A DNA stretch of 64,000 nt from Enterococcus raffinosus (GTDB lineage Bacteria > Bacillota > Bacilli > Lactobacillales > Enterococcaceae), in the NCBI RefSeq assembly GCF_001886185.1, contig NZ_JXLA01000012.1:579-64578 (forward strand), given 5' to 3'. Positions 1-7,815 of the stretch are shown here, piece by piece; the stretch's first letter is position 1, and every line of letters starts with the position of its first letter. Under the pieces are notes generated by a model. That model was given only the letters and a program-made list of their open reading frames with translations, searched no databases and was not told the DNA's origin. A program made the translations under genes and the position numbers.

Positions 1-25
1 CAAACCAACTGTCTGCGGTATCTTT

Positions 26-916
26 TTAATTGCTTCGCTTCAGAGTGAATCTTCGACGTTGAGGTTTTAAATAGGTGAAGCCCTCTCCTTCGACGTCGTG
101 AACATTGCTAATTAAAATAAAGGCCTTCTCATCGACAGAGTGCACGATTTTTTTCACTTCATTGATTTCTTGCTGTGATACGACAATGTAGACGATACGT
201 TTCAATTCTGATGAAAAACCACCTTCACCGTGTAAGTAAGTCACCCCACGCTCTAAATGAGCCATCAGTAACTCAGCGATTACATTACTTTCGTTAGAGA
301 TAATCATCACACCTTTAGCCGCATATCCACCAGATGAAAGCATATCTACTACTTTACTAAATACAAATGAGACGATCAAAGTGTACATCATTCGTTTCAA
401 ATCTAAATAAGTCAGTGAACAAATCAAAACAATAATATCAAAAACCAATAGAGATTTTCCCATTGTAAACCCGATTTTTTGTTCTAAAATCCGTGCGATA
501 ACATCCGCACCGCCAGTGGTCCCACCATTTCGATAAACCAGTCCGCTACCGAATCCGGCAAATAGCCCAGCTAAGATGGAAACAATAAAAAGATCATGGT
601 CCAAATTAATCTGAAGCGGTATTCTTTGCCAAATCCATAAGAAAACGGAAAGGCAAACGGTACCCAAGATGGTGTAATAGAACGACCGTTTTCCCAAAAT
701 TTTCCCACCAATTAAAATCAATGGGATATTAATAAGCAAGGTAGTATAAGCAGGATCGATGCCAAAAAGGGCTCGAATAATCAAAGTAATACCAGTGACG
801 CCGCCTTCTGCCAAGTGATTTGCAATATTCAAATACACTAGACCAAAGGCATATATGGCTGTTCCCACCACAATAAATAGAATTTCTTTGATTCGTGTAG
901 ACATAGTCGTTTCCAT
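26..916 (-). CDS. YitT family membrane protein (DUF161 plus DUF2179)
   Basis: A 296-residue membrane protein of the YitT family. The first two thirds hold about five hydrophobic segments, including a glycine-rich stretch (GLVYRNGGTTGGADVIAR) typical of the family. The last ~80 residues form the soluble DUF2179 domain (IVYIVVSQQEINEVKKIV). Transport or signalling roles have been suggested for relatives, but no substrate is established and none is claimed here. The ATG is preceded at good distance by AGGAGGTG on the minus strand; a second in-frame ATG four codons in is less well placed. It is divergent from the mazG-cca-thioesterase set. The family assignment is firm, the function unknown. Confidence 0.9.
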   Translation of the reverse strand: METTMSTRIKEILFIVVGTAIYAFGLVYLNIANHLAEGGVTGITLIIRALFGIDPAYTTLLINIPLILIGGKILGKRSFYYTILGTVCLSVFLWIWQRIPLQINLDHDLFIVSILAGLFAGFGSGLVYRNGGTTGGADVIARILEQKIGFTMGKSLLVFDIIVLICSLTYLDLKRMMYTLIVSFVFSKVVDMLSSGGYAAKGVMIISNESNVIAELLMAHLERGVTYLHGEGGFSSELKRIVYIVVSQQEINEVKKIVHSVDEKAFILISNVHDVEGEGFTYLKPQRRRFTLKRSN

Positions 917-1083
917 ACGACACCTCCTGATTTTGAATGTATAAATCGATTTTAAACAAATGCTGTGTACTCATCCGGCACACAATTTCAGTCCTCAATC
1001 AACATAGCATGAATTTCAGATAGTTACAACAACATGATAGGAAACAAATCTGTTTTTTGATAAGATAGGTTTGAGGTGGTTTG

Positions 1084-1434
1084 ATGAATGAAAAGACAAT
1101 GAGAATCATGCAACAAGAAGTTGATGATTATATACAACAATTTAAAACAGGTTATTTTTCCCCACTGGGTCAATTGGCTCGTTTAACAGAAGAAGTGGGT
1201 GAACTAGCTCGCGAAGTGAATCATCATTATGGAGAAAAAACGAAAAAGGATTCTGAGAGACCAAATACAGTTGAAGAAGAGCTAGGGGATGTATTATTTG
1301 TCACAATTATTATGGCGAATTCTCTAGGAATTGATCTAACAGAAGCTTTCGATCAGAATATGAAGAAGTTCAATCGGCGGGATCGCTTTAGATTCGAACG
1401 TAAAGATGGATTGACAGAAGGTGAGTCAAAATGA
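1084..1434 (+). CDS. MazG-like nucleotide pyrophosphohydrolase
   Basis: A 116-residue all-alpha NTP pyrophosphohydrolase of the MazG/YpjD type. The metal-binding helices are visible as LARLTEEVGELAREVNHH and VEEELGDVLFVTIIMAN, giving the ExxE and ExxD pattern that coordinates magnesium. Relatives hydrolyse (d)NTPs to the monophosphate and pyrophosphate as a house-cleaning step. A TTG lies one codon upstream, but the GAGGTGG ribosome site fits the ATG better. The stop overlaps the cca start as ATGA, so the two are almost certainly co-translated. In Bacillus, ypjD also lies in the cca neighbourhood (recalled). Confidence 0.88.
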   Translation: MNEKTMRIMQQEVDDYIQQFKTGYFSPLGQLARLTEEVGELAREVNHHYGEKTKKDSERPNTVEEELGDVLFVTIIMANSLGIDLTEAFDQNMKKFNRRDRFRFERKDGLTEGESK

Positions 1435-2648
1435 GATTAGAAGCATTTCCTTTAGAATTTCAAGGAGCAATGCCCATTTTACGTAAATTACAGAATGCTG
1501 GATACGAGGCCTATTATGTCGGGGGAAGCGTTAGAGATATCTTATTGAATAAGCCAATTCATGATGTGGATATTGCAACAAGTGCCTTTCCAGCTGAAGT
1601 GAAGGAGCTTTTTCATCGAACCATTGATGTCGGCATTGATCATGGGACCGTCATGGTGATTACTAAAGAAGCGACCTATGAGGTAACCACGTTTCGAACA
1701 GAATCCACGTATCAAGACTATCGTCGACCAGACCATGTAGAATTCGTCCGTTCATTAAAGGAAGATTTAAAACGAAGAGACTTTACGATCAATGCATTAG
1801 CAGTTGGTATTGATGGCACTGTGATTGACCTTTTTGATGGGTTGGACGATCTGCGCAATAAGATATTGCGGGCAGTAGGCAATCCTTACGAGCGTTTTCA
1901 TGAGGATGCTTTACGAATGATGCGTGCATTACGTTTTGTTAGTCATTTGGGTTTTACTTTAGAACCTGAAACATTTCAAGCGATTCAAGAATACCACTCT
2001 TTGTTGGCGAAAATATCGGTGGAGCGTATCAATGTAGAATTTGTAAAATTAATGATGGGTTCGTTTCGTGAAGCCGGGTTACGTTCTTTTGTGGAGTCAG
2101 AATGCTACATTTACTGTCCAGGTCTAAGAAACTATGGAGAAGCCCTATTAAACTTCTCAGAACTAAGAGGGCCGGCAATTCCGACTGAACGGCAGGCATG
2201 GACTTTGCTAATGACAATGATGGACATGAACATTACCGATATTCGCCATTTCATGAAAGAATGGAAATGTTCCAATCAATTAATTCGTGAAGTGACACAG
2301 ATGGTACCAGCACTTCAATTTCGTTTAAAATATGAGTGGGACAATTGGACCTTGTATCAATTGGGACGAGAATTGGCTCTTTCAGTGGAATATTTGCTTT
2401 ATTATTTTGATCGCGAACCCAATTTGGCTAAAATACGCTTACTTTATCAATATTTGCCCCTTTATTCATTGAAGGATCTAGCGGTGAAGGGAAATGAAAT
2501 AATGGACCACTTTGATTATCCTAAGGGGCCATGGATTAGTATGACGTTAAATACATTAGAGCGTGAGGTAGTCGAAGGAAATTTAAAGAATGAAAAAGAG
2601 CGATTATTGAATTTTGCAGAAGAATTTTTGAAAAAGGAGATGCCATGA
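1431..2648 (+). CDS. cca: CCA-adding tRNA nucleotidyltransferase
   Basis: Adds or repairs the 3'-terminal CCA of tRNAs using CTP and ATP. At 405 residues it has the usual length for the Gram-positive class II enzyme. The head shows GGSVRDILLNKPIHDVDIAT with the two catalytic aspartates, then RRDFTINALA and EDALRMMRALRFVSHLGF of the neck and nucleotide-recognition region. The one tRNA gene in this window lacks an encoded CCA, consistent with need for this enzyme. Start and stop overlap the neighbouring genes by 4 bases on both sides, making a tight three-gene operon. Confidence 0.96.
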   Translation: MRLEAFPLEFQGAMPILRKLQNAGYEAYYVGGSVRDILLNKPIHDVDIATSAFPAEVKELFHRTIDVGIDHGTVMVITKEATYEVTTFRTESTYQDYRRPDHVEFVRSLKEDLKRRDFTINALAVGIDGTVIDLFDGLDDLRNKILRAVGNPYERFHEDALRMMRALRFVSHLGFTLEPETFQAIQEYHSLLAKISVERINVEFVKLMMGSFREAGLRSFVESECYIYCPGLRNYGEALLNFSELRGPAIPTERQAWTLLMTMMDMNITDIRHFMKEWKCSNQLIREVTQMVPALQFRLKYEWDNWTLYQLGRELALSVEYLLYYFDREPNLAKIRLLYQYLPLYSLKDLAVKGNEIMDHFDYPKGPWISMTLNTLEREVVEGNLKNEKERLLNFAEEFLKKEMP

Positions 2649-3007
2649 AAAAATTAACAGAATACTATCAGGTCACAAAGGATCAAACGGCGCTATCAAT
2701 GGGGTCAGGCGATTTGGAGGTTTTAGCAACTCCAGCTTTAGTAGCGATGATGGAGAATTGTGCGAAACGACTATTGGCACCAGAGCTTTCATCTAATTAT
2801 ACAAGTGTTGGTTTTACAATGAACCTTAAGCATATAGCACCAACAGCAATTGGAGCAGATGTAAAGGTAGAAGCAGAGACAGAAAGGATCGATACGAATA
2901 AAGTTTCTTTTTTGATCAAGGCCTTTGTTGATGAGCAGCTAGTTGGCGAAGCAACGCATCAACGAGTGATTGTCGAAACGGCAGCTTTCCTTAAAAAAGT
3001 GAAGTAG
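2645..3007 (+). CDS. Hotdog-fold thioesterase family protein
   Basis: A 120-residue single hotdog-fold protein resembling the FlK (fluoroacetyl-CoA thioesterase)-like family. The segment VLATPALVAMMENCAKRLL is the long hotdog helix, and TSVGFTMNLKHIAPTAIG with VKVEAETERID follow as sheet strands. Relatives hydrolyse acyl-CoA thioesters, but the substrate cannot be read from the sequence. It is the last gene of the mazG-cca operon, overlapping the cca stop by 4 bases. There is no clear terminator before the next promoter. Confidence 0.8.
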   Translation: MKKLTEYYQVTKDQTALSMGSGDLEVLATPALVAMMENCAKRLLAPELSSNYTSVGFTMNLKHIAPTAIGADVKVEAETERIDTNKVSFLIKAFVDEQLVGEATHQRVIVETAAFLKKVK

Positions 3008-3018
3008 AAGCACAACAT

Positions 3019-3047
3019 GTGACCGTTTACTCAAGGTATGCTAAACT
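3019..3047 (+). promoter_or_regulatory. Predicted extended -10 promoter
   Basis: GTGACC at 3019-3024 and TAAACT at 3042-3047 are separated by 17 bases, with TGC directly before the -10 (extended -10). It would drive the unknown gene starting at 3080. Confidence 0.5.
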
Positions 3048-3079
3048 TAATTTTAGATCATTAGTGAGGAGAATGCAGA

Positions 3080-3532
3080 ATGGCAAGAGAAATGACAGCG
3101 TTAAAATTCTATTTTCGTAATGGTGAAACATGGACGATCGATCGCCGTTACATTGGCGATTTGTGGATCAAACAAATTACGACAAGTTTCGGAAGAATTC
3201 ATGGCAGCGAGTTTGTAGAAATTCATCCTTGTGCAGGTTTTAAGATTGAGATTTATCAAGAAGGCGATCATGTTCAAACAACAGATATTAATTTAGGCGG
3301 TTTAGAATTAGGCATGTTTGAGCGAGCTCGTAAGTTTGAGGACATCGAACGAATGGAAATCATTTATCGAGCTGGACATCCTGATTCAGTCTATTTCCCA
3401 TACAAGGACAAAGACAATGAAGGTCTGGACAATGTTTATCAATCGACAAAAGTTTCAGAGAAAACAAAAAGCTTATACATTGTCATTGATCCAACCAAAA
3501 ATGTGGATGATGTCTATGGAGATAACTTCTAA
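3080..3532 (+). CDS. Conserved-looking protein of unknown function
   Basis: 150 residues; I do not recognise the family. It appears soluble and mainly beta-rich with alternating polar and hydrophobic stretches (TWTIDRRYIGDLWIKQITTS, GFKIEIYQEGDH). There is no signal peptide, membrane segment or nucleotide-binding motif. The end is charged and probably flexible (PYKDKDNEGLDNVYQS). A ribosome site (GTGAGGAGA) precedes the ATG well. It has its own promoter candidate and its own terminator, so it is probably monocistronic. Codon use looks like the neighbours, so there is no sign of recent transfer. Confidence 0.75.
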   Translation: MAREMTALKFYFRNGETWTIDRRYIGDLWIKQITTSFGRIHGSEFVEIHPCAGFKIEIYQEGDHVQTTDINLGGLELGMFERARKFEDIERMEIIYRAGHPDSVYFPYKDKDNEGLDNVYQSTKVSEKTKSLYIVIDPTKNVDDVYGDNF

Positions 3533-3543
3533 TCAATGAATGG

Positions 3544-3577
3544 ACAAGTGCCCAATAACCGGGTACTTGTTTTTTTA
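3544..3577 (+). terminator. Rho-independent terminator
   Basis: ACAAGTGCCC pairs with GGGTACTTGT across a 7-base loop, followed by a run of T. It ends the gene at 3080-3532. Confidence 0.9.
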
Positions 3578-3652
3578 TGGATAAAATTTTCGATTCGAGA
3601 AATCTATAGTCAAAGAAATTATTAAGGTACCAGATTATTTTTAATAATAGCC

Positions 3653-3704
3653 TTGCTTATTTGTTCAGGTACCTGTATTATATAAATATAAGGTACCTGA
3701 ACAA
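3653..3704 (+). promoter_or_regulatory. marR promoter with 14-bp inverted-repeat operator
   Basis: The -35 is TTGCTT (3653-3658) and the -10 is TATTAT (3676-3681), 17 bases apart. A perfect inverted repeat, TTGTTCAGGTACCT at 3661-3674 and AGGTACCTGAACAA at 3691-3704, has its left arm in the promoter spacer and its right arm around the transcription start. A further GGTACC core lies upstream at 3626. This is the arrangement expected for autorepression by the MarR protein encoded directly downstream. Confidence 0.8.
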
Positions 3705-3720
3705 AAAGGAGAGAATAATT

Positions 3721-4302
3721 ATGGAAAACCAAATGAATGAACAATTCATGAAATTGCAACATGATTTGAGACGTTACTATCATCGCCAAATGGCTAAAAA
3801 TCCTGGACTTGGCGTTCATCGTGGTCAAGGAAGAGTTCTTGCATTATTAAAGATGAATCCAGAAATCAGTCAAAAAGATCTAACTTTTGTTTTAGGCATG
3901 CGGCCGCAATCCGTTGGTGAATTATTACAAAAATTAGAAGATAAAGAATTGATTACACGAGAACCCTCGGAAGAGGATCGTCGCGTTATGATTATTCGAT
4001 TAACGACGCTTGGTCAAGAAGAAGCGGAAAAAATTTCAAAGGCACCTGATTTTGGCGAAGAATTATTTGCAGATTTCAGTGAAGAAGAAAAAGCTGAATG
4101 GACACGTTTAGTAGAGAAATTAAGCGAGACATTGAAAAATCAATTAGGTGAAGAGGATTCAGAAGACTATTTTGGTGGAGGAAGAGAATTTGATGGGCCT
4201 CGGCCTCCTCATGAGCATGGTCCACATGGTTTTGGCGGCCCCCACGGCAAAGGTCCTATTAGACACCATCACTTTTGTCAATTTGAAGATTTTGACTGGT
4301 AA
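3721..4302 (+). CDS. MarR family transcriptional regulator with His/Gly/Pro-rich tail
   Basis: 193 residues. Residues ~25-130 form the winged helix-turn-helix typical of MarR: PEISQKDLTFVLGMRPQSVG is the helix-turn-helix, and EPSEEDRRVMIIRLTTLGQE contains the DxR wing signature. After about residue 145 the protein departs from the ordinary family and ends in a glycine-, proline- and histidine-rich tail containing HEHGPHGFGGPHGKG and RHHHFCQFED. That tail could bind a transition metal, which is inference. The upstream reading frame runs further, but the ATG at 3721 has the AAGGAGAG site and sits after the operator. The gene appears monocistronic. Confidence 0.9.
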   Translation: MENQMNEQFMKLQHDLRRYYHRQMAKNPGLGVHRGQGRVLALLKMNPEISQKDLTFVLGMRPQSVGELLQKLEDKELITREPSEEDRRVMIIRLTTLGQEEAEKISKAPDFGEELFADFSEEEKAEWTRLVEKLSETLKNQLGEEDSEDYFGGGREFDGPRPPHEHGPHGFGGPHGKGPIRHHHFCQFEDFDW

Positions 4303-4339
4303 TCAGTAAAAAGTAGACGTATATATGTATAATCGTGAA

Positions 4340-4377
4340 AAGTCGTATGGGAAAAATTTCCTTTACGGCTTTTTTTT
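4340..4377 (+). terminator. Terminator of the marR gene
   Basis: AAGTCGTA pairs with TACGGCTT (one G-U), with further pairing of GGGAAA and TTTCC inside, followed by eight T. Confidence 0.8.
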
Positions 4378-4385
4378 GATACAAT
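4377..4385 (+). promoter_or_regulatory. Predicted extended -10 promoter of the ABC-F gene
   Basis: TGATACAAT, i.e. TGn followed by TACAAT, lies directly after the marR terminator T-run and 30 bases before the ABC-F start. The -35 (TTTCCT region) is poor. Confidence 0.45.
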
Positions 4386-4414
4386 AACGAAGAGAAATTT
4401 GAGGATGGTTCAAG

Positions 4415-6286
4415 ATGAAAGAATTGAAAGTTACAGAGTTGTATAAAACATTTGGTGACAAAACATTGTTTGATCGTATTTCATTTTTGATACATGAGAA
4501 GGATCGTATAGGACTGATTGGCGTTAACGGAACCGGTAAATCTAGTTTGCTAACCATTTTGGCAGGAAAAGATAGCGGAGACGGAGACATTTCAGCGATA
4601 GAAAAAGCAAGTGATTATCGAATTGGTTATTTAGCACAGGAGCAGAATTTTTCTGCAGATACCCTTGTTTTAGATGCAGTCTTTCAAGGGGATAATCCTT
4701 TAATGCAAACAGTTCGCTCATACGAGAAAGCATTGTTGGCTTTATCAAATGAAAATAGTGAATCAGCACAGCGATCATTTACTTTGGCTGAAGAAGCAAT
4801 GAACAAGCAAGACGCTTGGACTGCGGATAGCGAAGCAAAAGCGATATTAAACAAACTTGGTATAGAGACATTAGACAAAAAAATCAGTGAACTTTCAGGG
4901 GGACAAATTAAACGTGTGGCATTAGCCCAAGTGTTAATCGATGCCCCAGATCTGTTATTGCTGGATGAGCCTACGAACCATTTGGACTATGATGCGATTC
5001 AATGGTTGGAAGGTTATTTGAAGAGCTATCCTGGTTCACTCTTAATGGTTACACATGATCGCTATTTTTTAGATCGTGTGACAAACCGTATTTTTGAACT
5101 TTCTTTCGGTCAACTGTATGAGTATCAAGGAAATTACGAATCTTATTTAGTTGCAAAGGCGGAACGAGATCGAGTAGCTGTGGAACAAGAAGGTAAGAGA
5201 AAGCAGTTATACAAACAGGAACTAGCTTGGATGAGAGCTGGTGCAAAGGCGCGTACGACAAAACAGCAAGCCCGAATCAATCGTTTTGAAGATTTAAAGG
5301 AAAATTTACATCAAGTAAAAAATGATGGTCAGCTTGAGATGAATATCGCAACAACTCGGCTTGGAAAAAAAGTTCTAGAGTTGAAACAAGCTTCTTTCAC
5401 AATAGAAAATAAGACGATCCTAGACCATTTCGATCTTTTGATTCAAACAAAGGAAAGACTGGGTATTACTGGAAAAAATGGCGCCGGAAAATCCACGCTC
5501 TTAAATATTTTAGCTGGAAGAATCCCACTTGATGATGGAATCGTCGAGGTTGGTGAAACTGTCCGCTTAGCCTATTATACACAGCAGAATGAGACGTTAG
5601 ATCCTAATATGCGAATGATTGCTTATCTACAGGAAGCAGCAGAAGAAGTGAAGCAGAGAGATGGTTCACAAATCAGTGTTGCAGAGATTTTAGAGCGTTT
5701 TCTATTTCCACGATTTATGCACGGTACATTGATAGGCAAACTTTCAGGGGGCGAAAAAAGACGCCTCTATTTGCTAAAACTATTGATTCAGCAACCTAAT
5801 GTACTGCTGTTAGATGAACCAACCAATGATTTGGACATTGCAACGTTAACTGTTTTAGAGGATTATCTTGAGGAGTTTCCTGGAGCAGTAATCACGGTTT
5901 CGCATGACCGCTATTTCTTGGATAAAGTTGCTGAACGATTGCTGATTTTTGAAGGGGAAGGTGAAATCACCTCTTACTTTGGCTCTATTATGGATTATTT
6001 AGCACAGCAAGCCCCAGTTAAGGAAGAAAGAACCGTTAAAGCCAAGCCGCAAATCAAAGAACGGAAAAAGAAACTTTCTTATAACGAGCAGAAAGAATGG
6101 GAAACGATCGAAGACGATATCGCGTTACTTGAAACTAAGATAGATCAATTGACGGAAGAAATGAATCATCAAGGAGATGATTTTACCAAATTGCAAGAGC
6201 TGCAAAAAGAAATAGAGCAGACTGAACAGGCACTAGAAGAAAAGATGACTCGCTGGGAATATTTAAGTGAGATCATTGAGGGATAA
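4415..6286 (+). CDS. ABC-F family ATPase (Uup/YfmR type)
   Basis: A 623-residue soluble twin-ATPase with no membrane segment, so it is an ABC-F ribosome-associated protein, not a transporter. Each half has Walker A (GVNGTGKSS near residue 38; GKNGAGKST in the second half), signature (LSGGQIKR, LSGGEKRR) and Walker B (LLLDEPTNHLD, LLLDEPTNDLD). Between them lies the charged linker (AWMRAGAKARTTKQQARINR). The C-terminal ~90 residues are a lysine/glutamate-rich coiled coil as in Uup. Relatives relieve stalled translation. It is not obviously one of the antibiotic-protection ABC-F types, but that needs a tree. Confidence 0.9.
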   Translation: MKELKVTELYKTFGDKTLFDRISFLIHEKDRIGLIGVNGTGKSSLLTILAGKDSGDGDISAIEKASDYRIGYLAQEQNFSADTLVLDAVFQGDNPLMQTVRSYEKALLALSNENSESAQRSFTLAEEAMNKQDAWTADSEAKAILNKLGIETLDKKISELSGGQIKRVALAQVLIDAPDLLLLDEPTNHLDYDAIQWLEGYLKSYPGSLLMVTHDRYFLDRVTNRIFELSFGQLYEYQGNYESYLVAKAERDRVAVEQEGKRKQLYKQELAWMRAGAKARTTKQQARINRFEDLKENLHQVKNDGQLEMNIATTRLGKKVLELKQASFTIENKTILDHFDLLIQTKERLGITGKNGAGKSTLLNILAGRIPLDDGIVEVGETVRLAYYTQQNETLDPNMRMIAYLQEAAEEVKQRDGSQISVAEILERFLFPRFMHGTLIGKLSGGEKRRLYLLKLLIQQPNVLLLDEPTNDLDIATLTVLEDYLEEFPGAVITVSHDRYFLDKVAERLLIFEGEGEITSYFGSIMDYLAQQAPVKEERTVKAKPQIKERKKKLSYNEQKEWETIEDDIALLETKIDQLTEEMNHQGDDFTKLQELQKEIEQTEQALEEKMTRWEYLSEIIEG

Positions 6287-6320
6287 TAAAGAAAAAATGG
6301 TATAAATTAGGGGGAACACT

Positions 6321-6815
6321 ATGCTGATTGCAATTTGGGCACAGGATAAAAATGGCTTAATCGGTAAGGAAAATCATTTGCCGTGGCATCTGCCGAATGA
6401 TTTGCGCTTTTTTAAGGAGACCACGATCAACCACACATTAGTGATGGGACGGAAAACCTTTGAAGGGATGGGTGGTCGGCCATTACCGAACCGACAAACA
6501 ATCGTATTAACGCGGGATAAGGAGTATCGAGCTGAAAATGTCATCGTCATGCATTCGTTAGAAGAAGTGATTACCTATGATCAGAATCATGAGGGCGAAA
6601 CATTTATTGCTGGAGGATCCGCTATTTATACAGAATTTTTACCTTATTGTAAGAAGATTTATCGGACCTTTATTGAGGCTAGTTTTGAAGGGGATGCTTA
6701 TTTTCCAATGATGCTTTGGAATAAATGGCAATTAACAGAACGAAAACAAGGTGTGAGAGATGAAAAAAATCCTTACCTTTATTATTTTGAAACCTACGAA
6801 AGAGCCGGGTCTTAG
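6321..6815 (+). CDS. folA: Dihydrofolate reductase
   Basis: Reduces dihydrofolate to tetrahydrofolate with NADPH; the target of trimethoprim. It has 164 residues, the usual length. The start LIAIWAQDKNGLIGKENHLP is the family N-terminus with the WHLPNDLRFFKE active-site helix. VMGRKTFEGMG and LPNRQTIVLTR form the NADPH region, and FIAGGSAIYTEFL is the glycine-pair motif. GGGGGA precedes the ATG. It is 35 bases behind the ABC-F gene with no terminator between, so it may be co-transcribed. No thyA is adjacent. Confidence 0.96.
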   Translation: MLIAIWAQDKNGLIGKENHLPWHLPNDLRFFKETTINHTLVMGRKTFEGMGGRPLPNRQTIVLTRDKEYRAENVIVMHSLEEVITYDQNHEGETFIAGGSAIYTEFLPYCKKIYRTFIEASFEGDAYFPMMLWNKWQLTERKQGVRDEKNPYLYYFETYERAGS

Positions 6816-6877
6816 TGACACGGTTCTTTCAAGATTTATAAAGAAATAGCCTCAACGATGATTTATTTCATAAGGTT

Positions 6878-6886
6878 TGATATACT
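6878..6886 (+). promoter_or_regulatory. Predicted extended -10 promoter of the DegV gene
   Basis: TGATATACT (TGn plus TATACT) is 40 bases before the start codon. There is no good -35, as is common for extended -10 promoters. Confidence 0.45.
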
Positions 6887-6925
6887 AAAATTAATTTGAA
6901 ACTAGGTATGGAAAGAAGGATCAGA

Positions 6926-7765
6926 ATGCCAAATGTTAAAATTGTAACGGACTCCTCTTGTACGATTGAAAAATCAGTTCGAGATGAATTAAATATTACA
7001 GTTATCCCATTATCAGTGATGATTGATGATGTGGTTTATCCAGATGACGATAAGTTAACTGGAGAGAAATTTATGGAGATGATGGCTCAGGCTAAAAATC
7101 TTCCTAAAACGAGTCAACCCCCGATTGGTTATTTTGCAGAGCTGTATGATGAATTAGGAAAAGATGGAAGCCCCATCGTGTCTATTCATATGTCCCACAC
7201 ATTGAGCGGGACTGCTGAGGCAGCACGACAAGCGACCTTTTTAAGCAGCAGCAACGTAACGGTAATTGATTGTGGATTTATCGATCAATCTCAAGCATTC
7301 CAAGTGATTGAAGCGGCTAAATTGGCGGAATCAGGTGCTAGTCTAGAAGAAGTTTTAGCCGGCGTTGAGCGAGTAAAGAACCACAGTAAATTGTTTATCG
7401 GAATTTCTTCATTAGATAATTTGGTGAAGGGCGGACGTATCAGTCGAGTAGCAGGCGTCATTTCCAGTGTACTGAACATGCGTGTGGTCATGGAACTCGA
7501 AAATGGTGAGTTATTACCAATCACAAAAGGCCGAGGCAAGAAGACATTCAGTAAATGGTTCGCAGCGTTTATGGATGAATTAGCGAAAGTCAATGTCAAA
7601 CAAATAGGAATTTCATACGCTGGAAAGTTAGATTTTATCGATGAAGCCAAACAGGCACTACAGGAAATGTTCCCTGATATGCATATTCCCGTTCTGCATA
7701 CCAATCCGATTGTTGCTACACATACGGGTCCTGGAGCTTTTGCGATCATGTATTACACAGATTAG
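6926..7765 (+). CDS. DegV family fatty-acid-binding protein
   Basis: 279 residues in two domains. Members bind a fatty acid and, as FakB proteins, present it to the FakA kinase for phospholipid synthesis; whether this one does so is inference. Visible signatures are the start NVKIVTDSSCTIEKSV, PKTSQPPIGYF, the conserved SIHMSHTLSGTAEAARQ and LDNLVKGGRIS. A TTG-initiated extension ten codons longer exists, but AGAAGGA fits the ATG at 6926. Own promoter and terminator indicate a single-gene unit. Confidence 0.92.
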   Translation: MPNVKIVTDSSCTIEKSVRDELNITVIPLSVMIDDVVYPDDDKLTGEKFMEMMAQAKNLPKTSQPPIGYFAELYDELGKDGSPIVSIHMSHTLSGTAEAARQATFLSSSNVTVIDCGFIDQSQAFQVIEAAKLAESGASLEEVLAGVERVKNHSKLFIGISSLDNLVKGGRISRVAGVISSVLNMRVVMELENGELLPITKGRGKKTFSKWFAAFMDELAKVNVKQIGISYAGKLDFIDEAKQALQEMFPDMHIPVLHTNPIVATHTGPGAFAIMYYTD

Positions 7766-7773
7766 TTGAACCT

Positions 7774-7799
7774 GCCTCTAGCAATAGAGGCGTTTTTTT
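7774..7799 (+). terminator. Terminator of the DegV gene
   Basis: GCCTCTA-GCAA-TAGAGGC, a perfect 7-bp stem, followed by GTTTTTTT. Confidence 0.93.
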
Positions 7800-7815
7800 A
7801 CAGAGGAGTAGATAA

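Noticed and set aside
4415-6286. ABC-F gene as an antibiotic-resistance (Msr/Lsa/OptrA-type) determinant
   Set aside because: The C-terminal coiled coil and overall features fit the housekeeping Uup/YfmR group; no specific resistance-type interdomain signature is evident.
7291-7749. 152-codon open frame on the minus strand
   Set aside because: Entirely antisense to the DegV gene, with no ribosome site and no recognisable protein pattern; a shadow frame.
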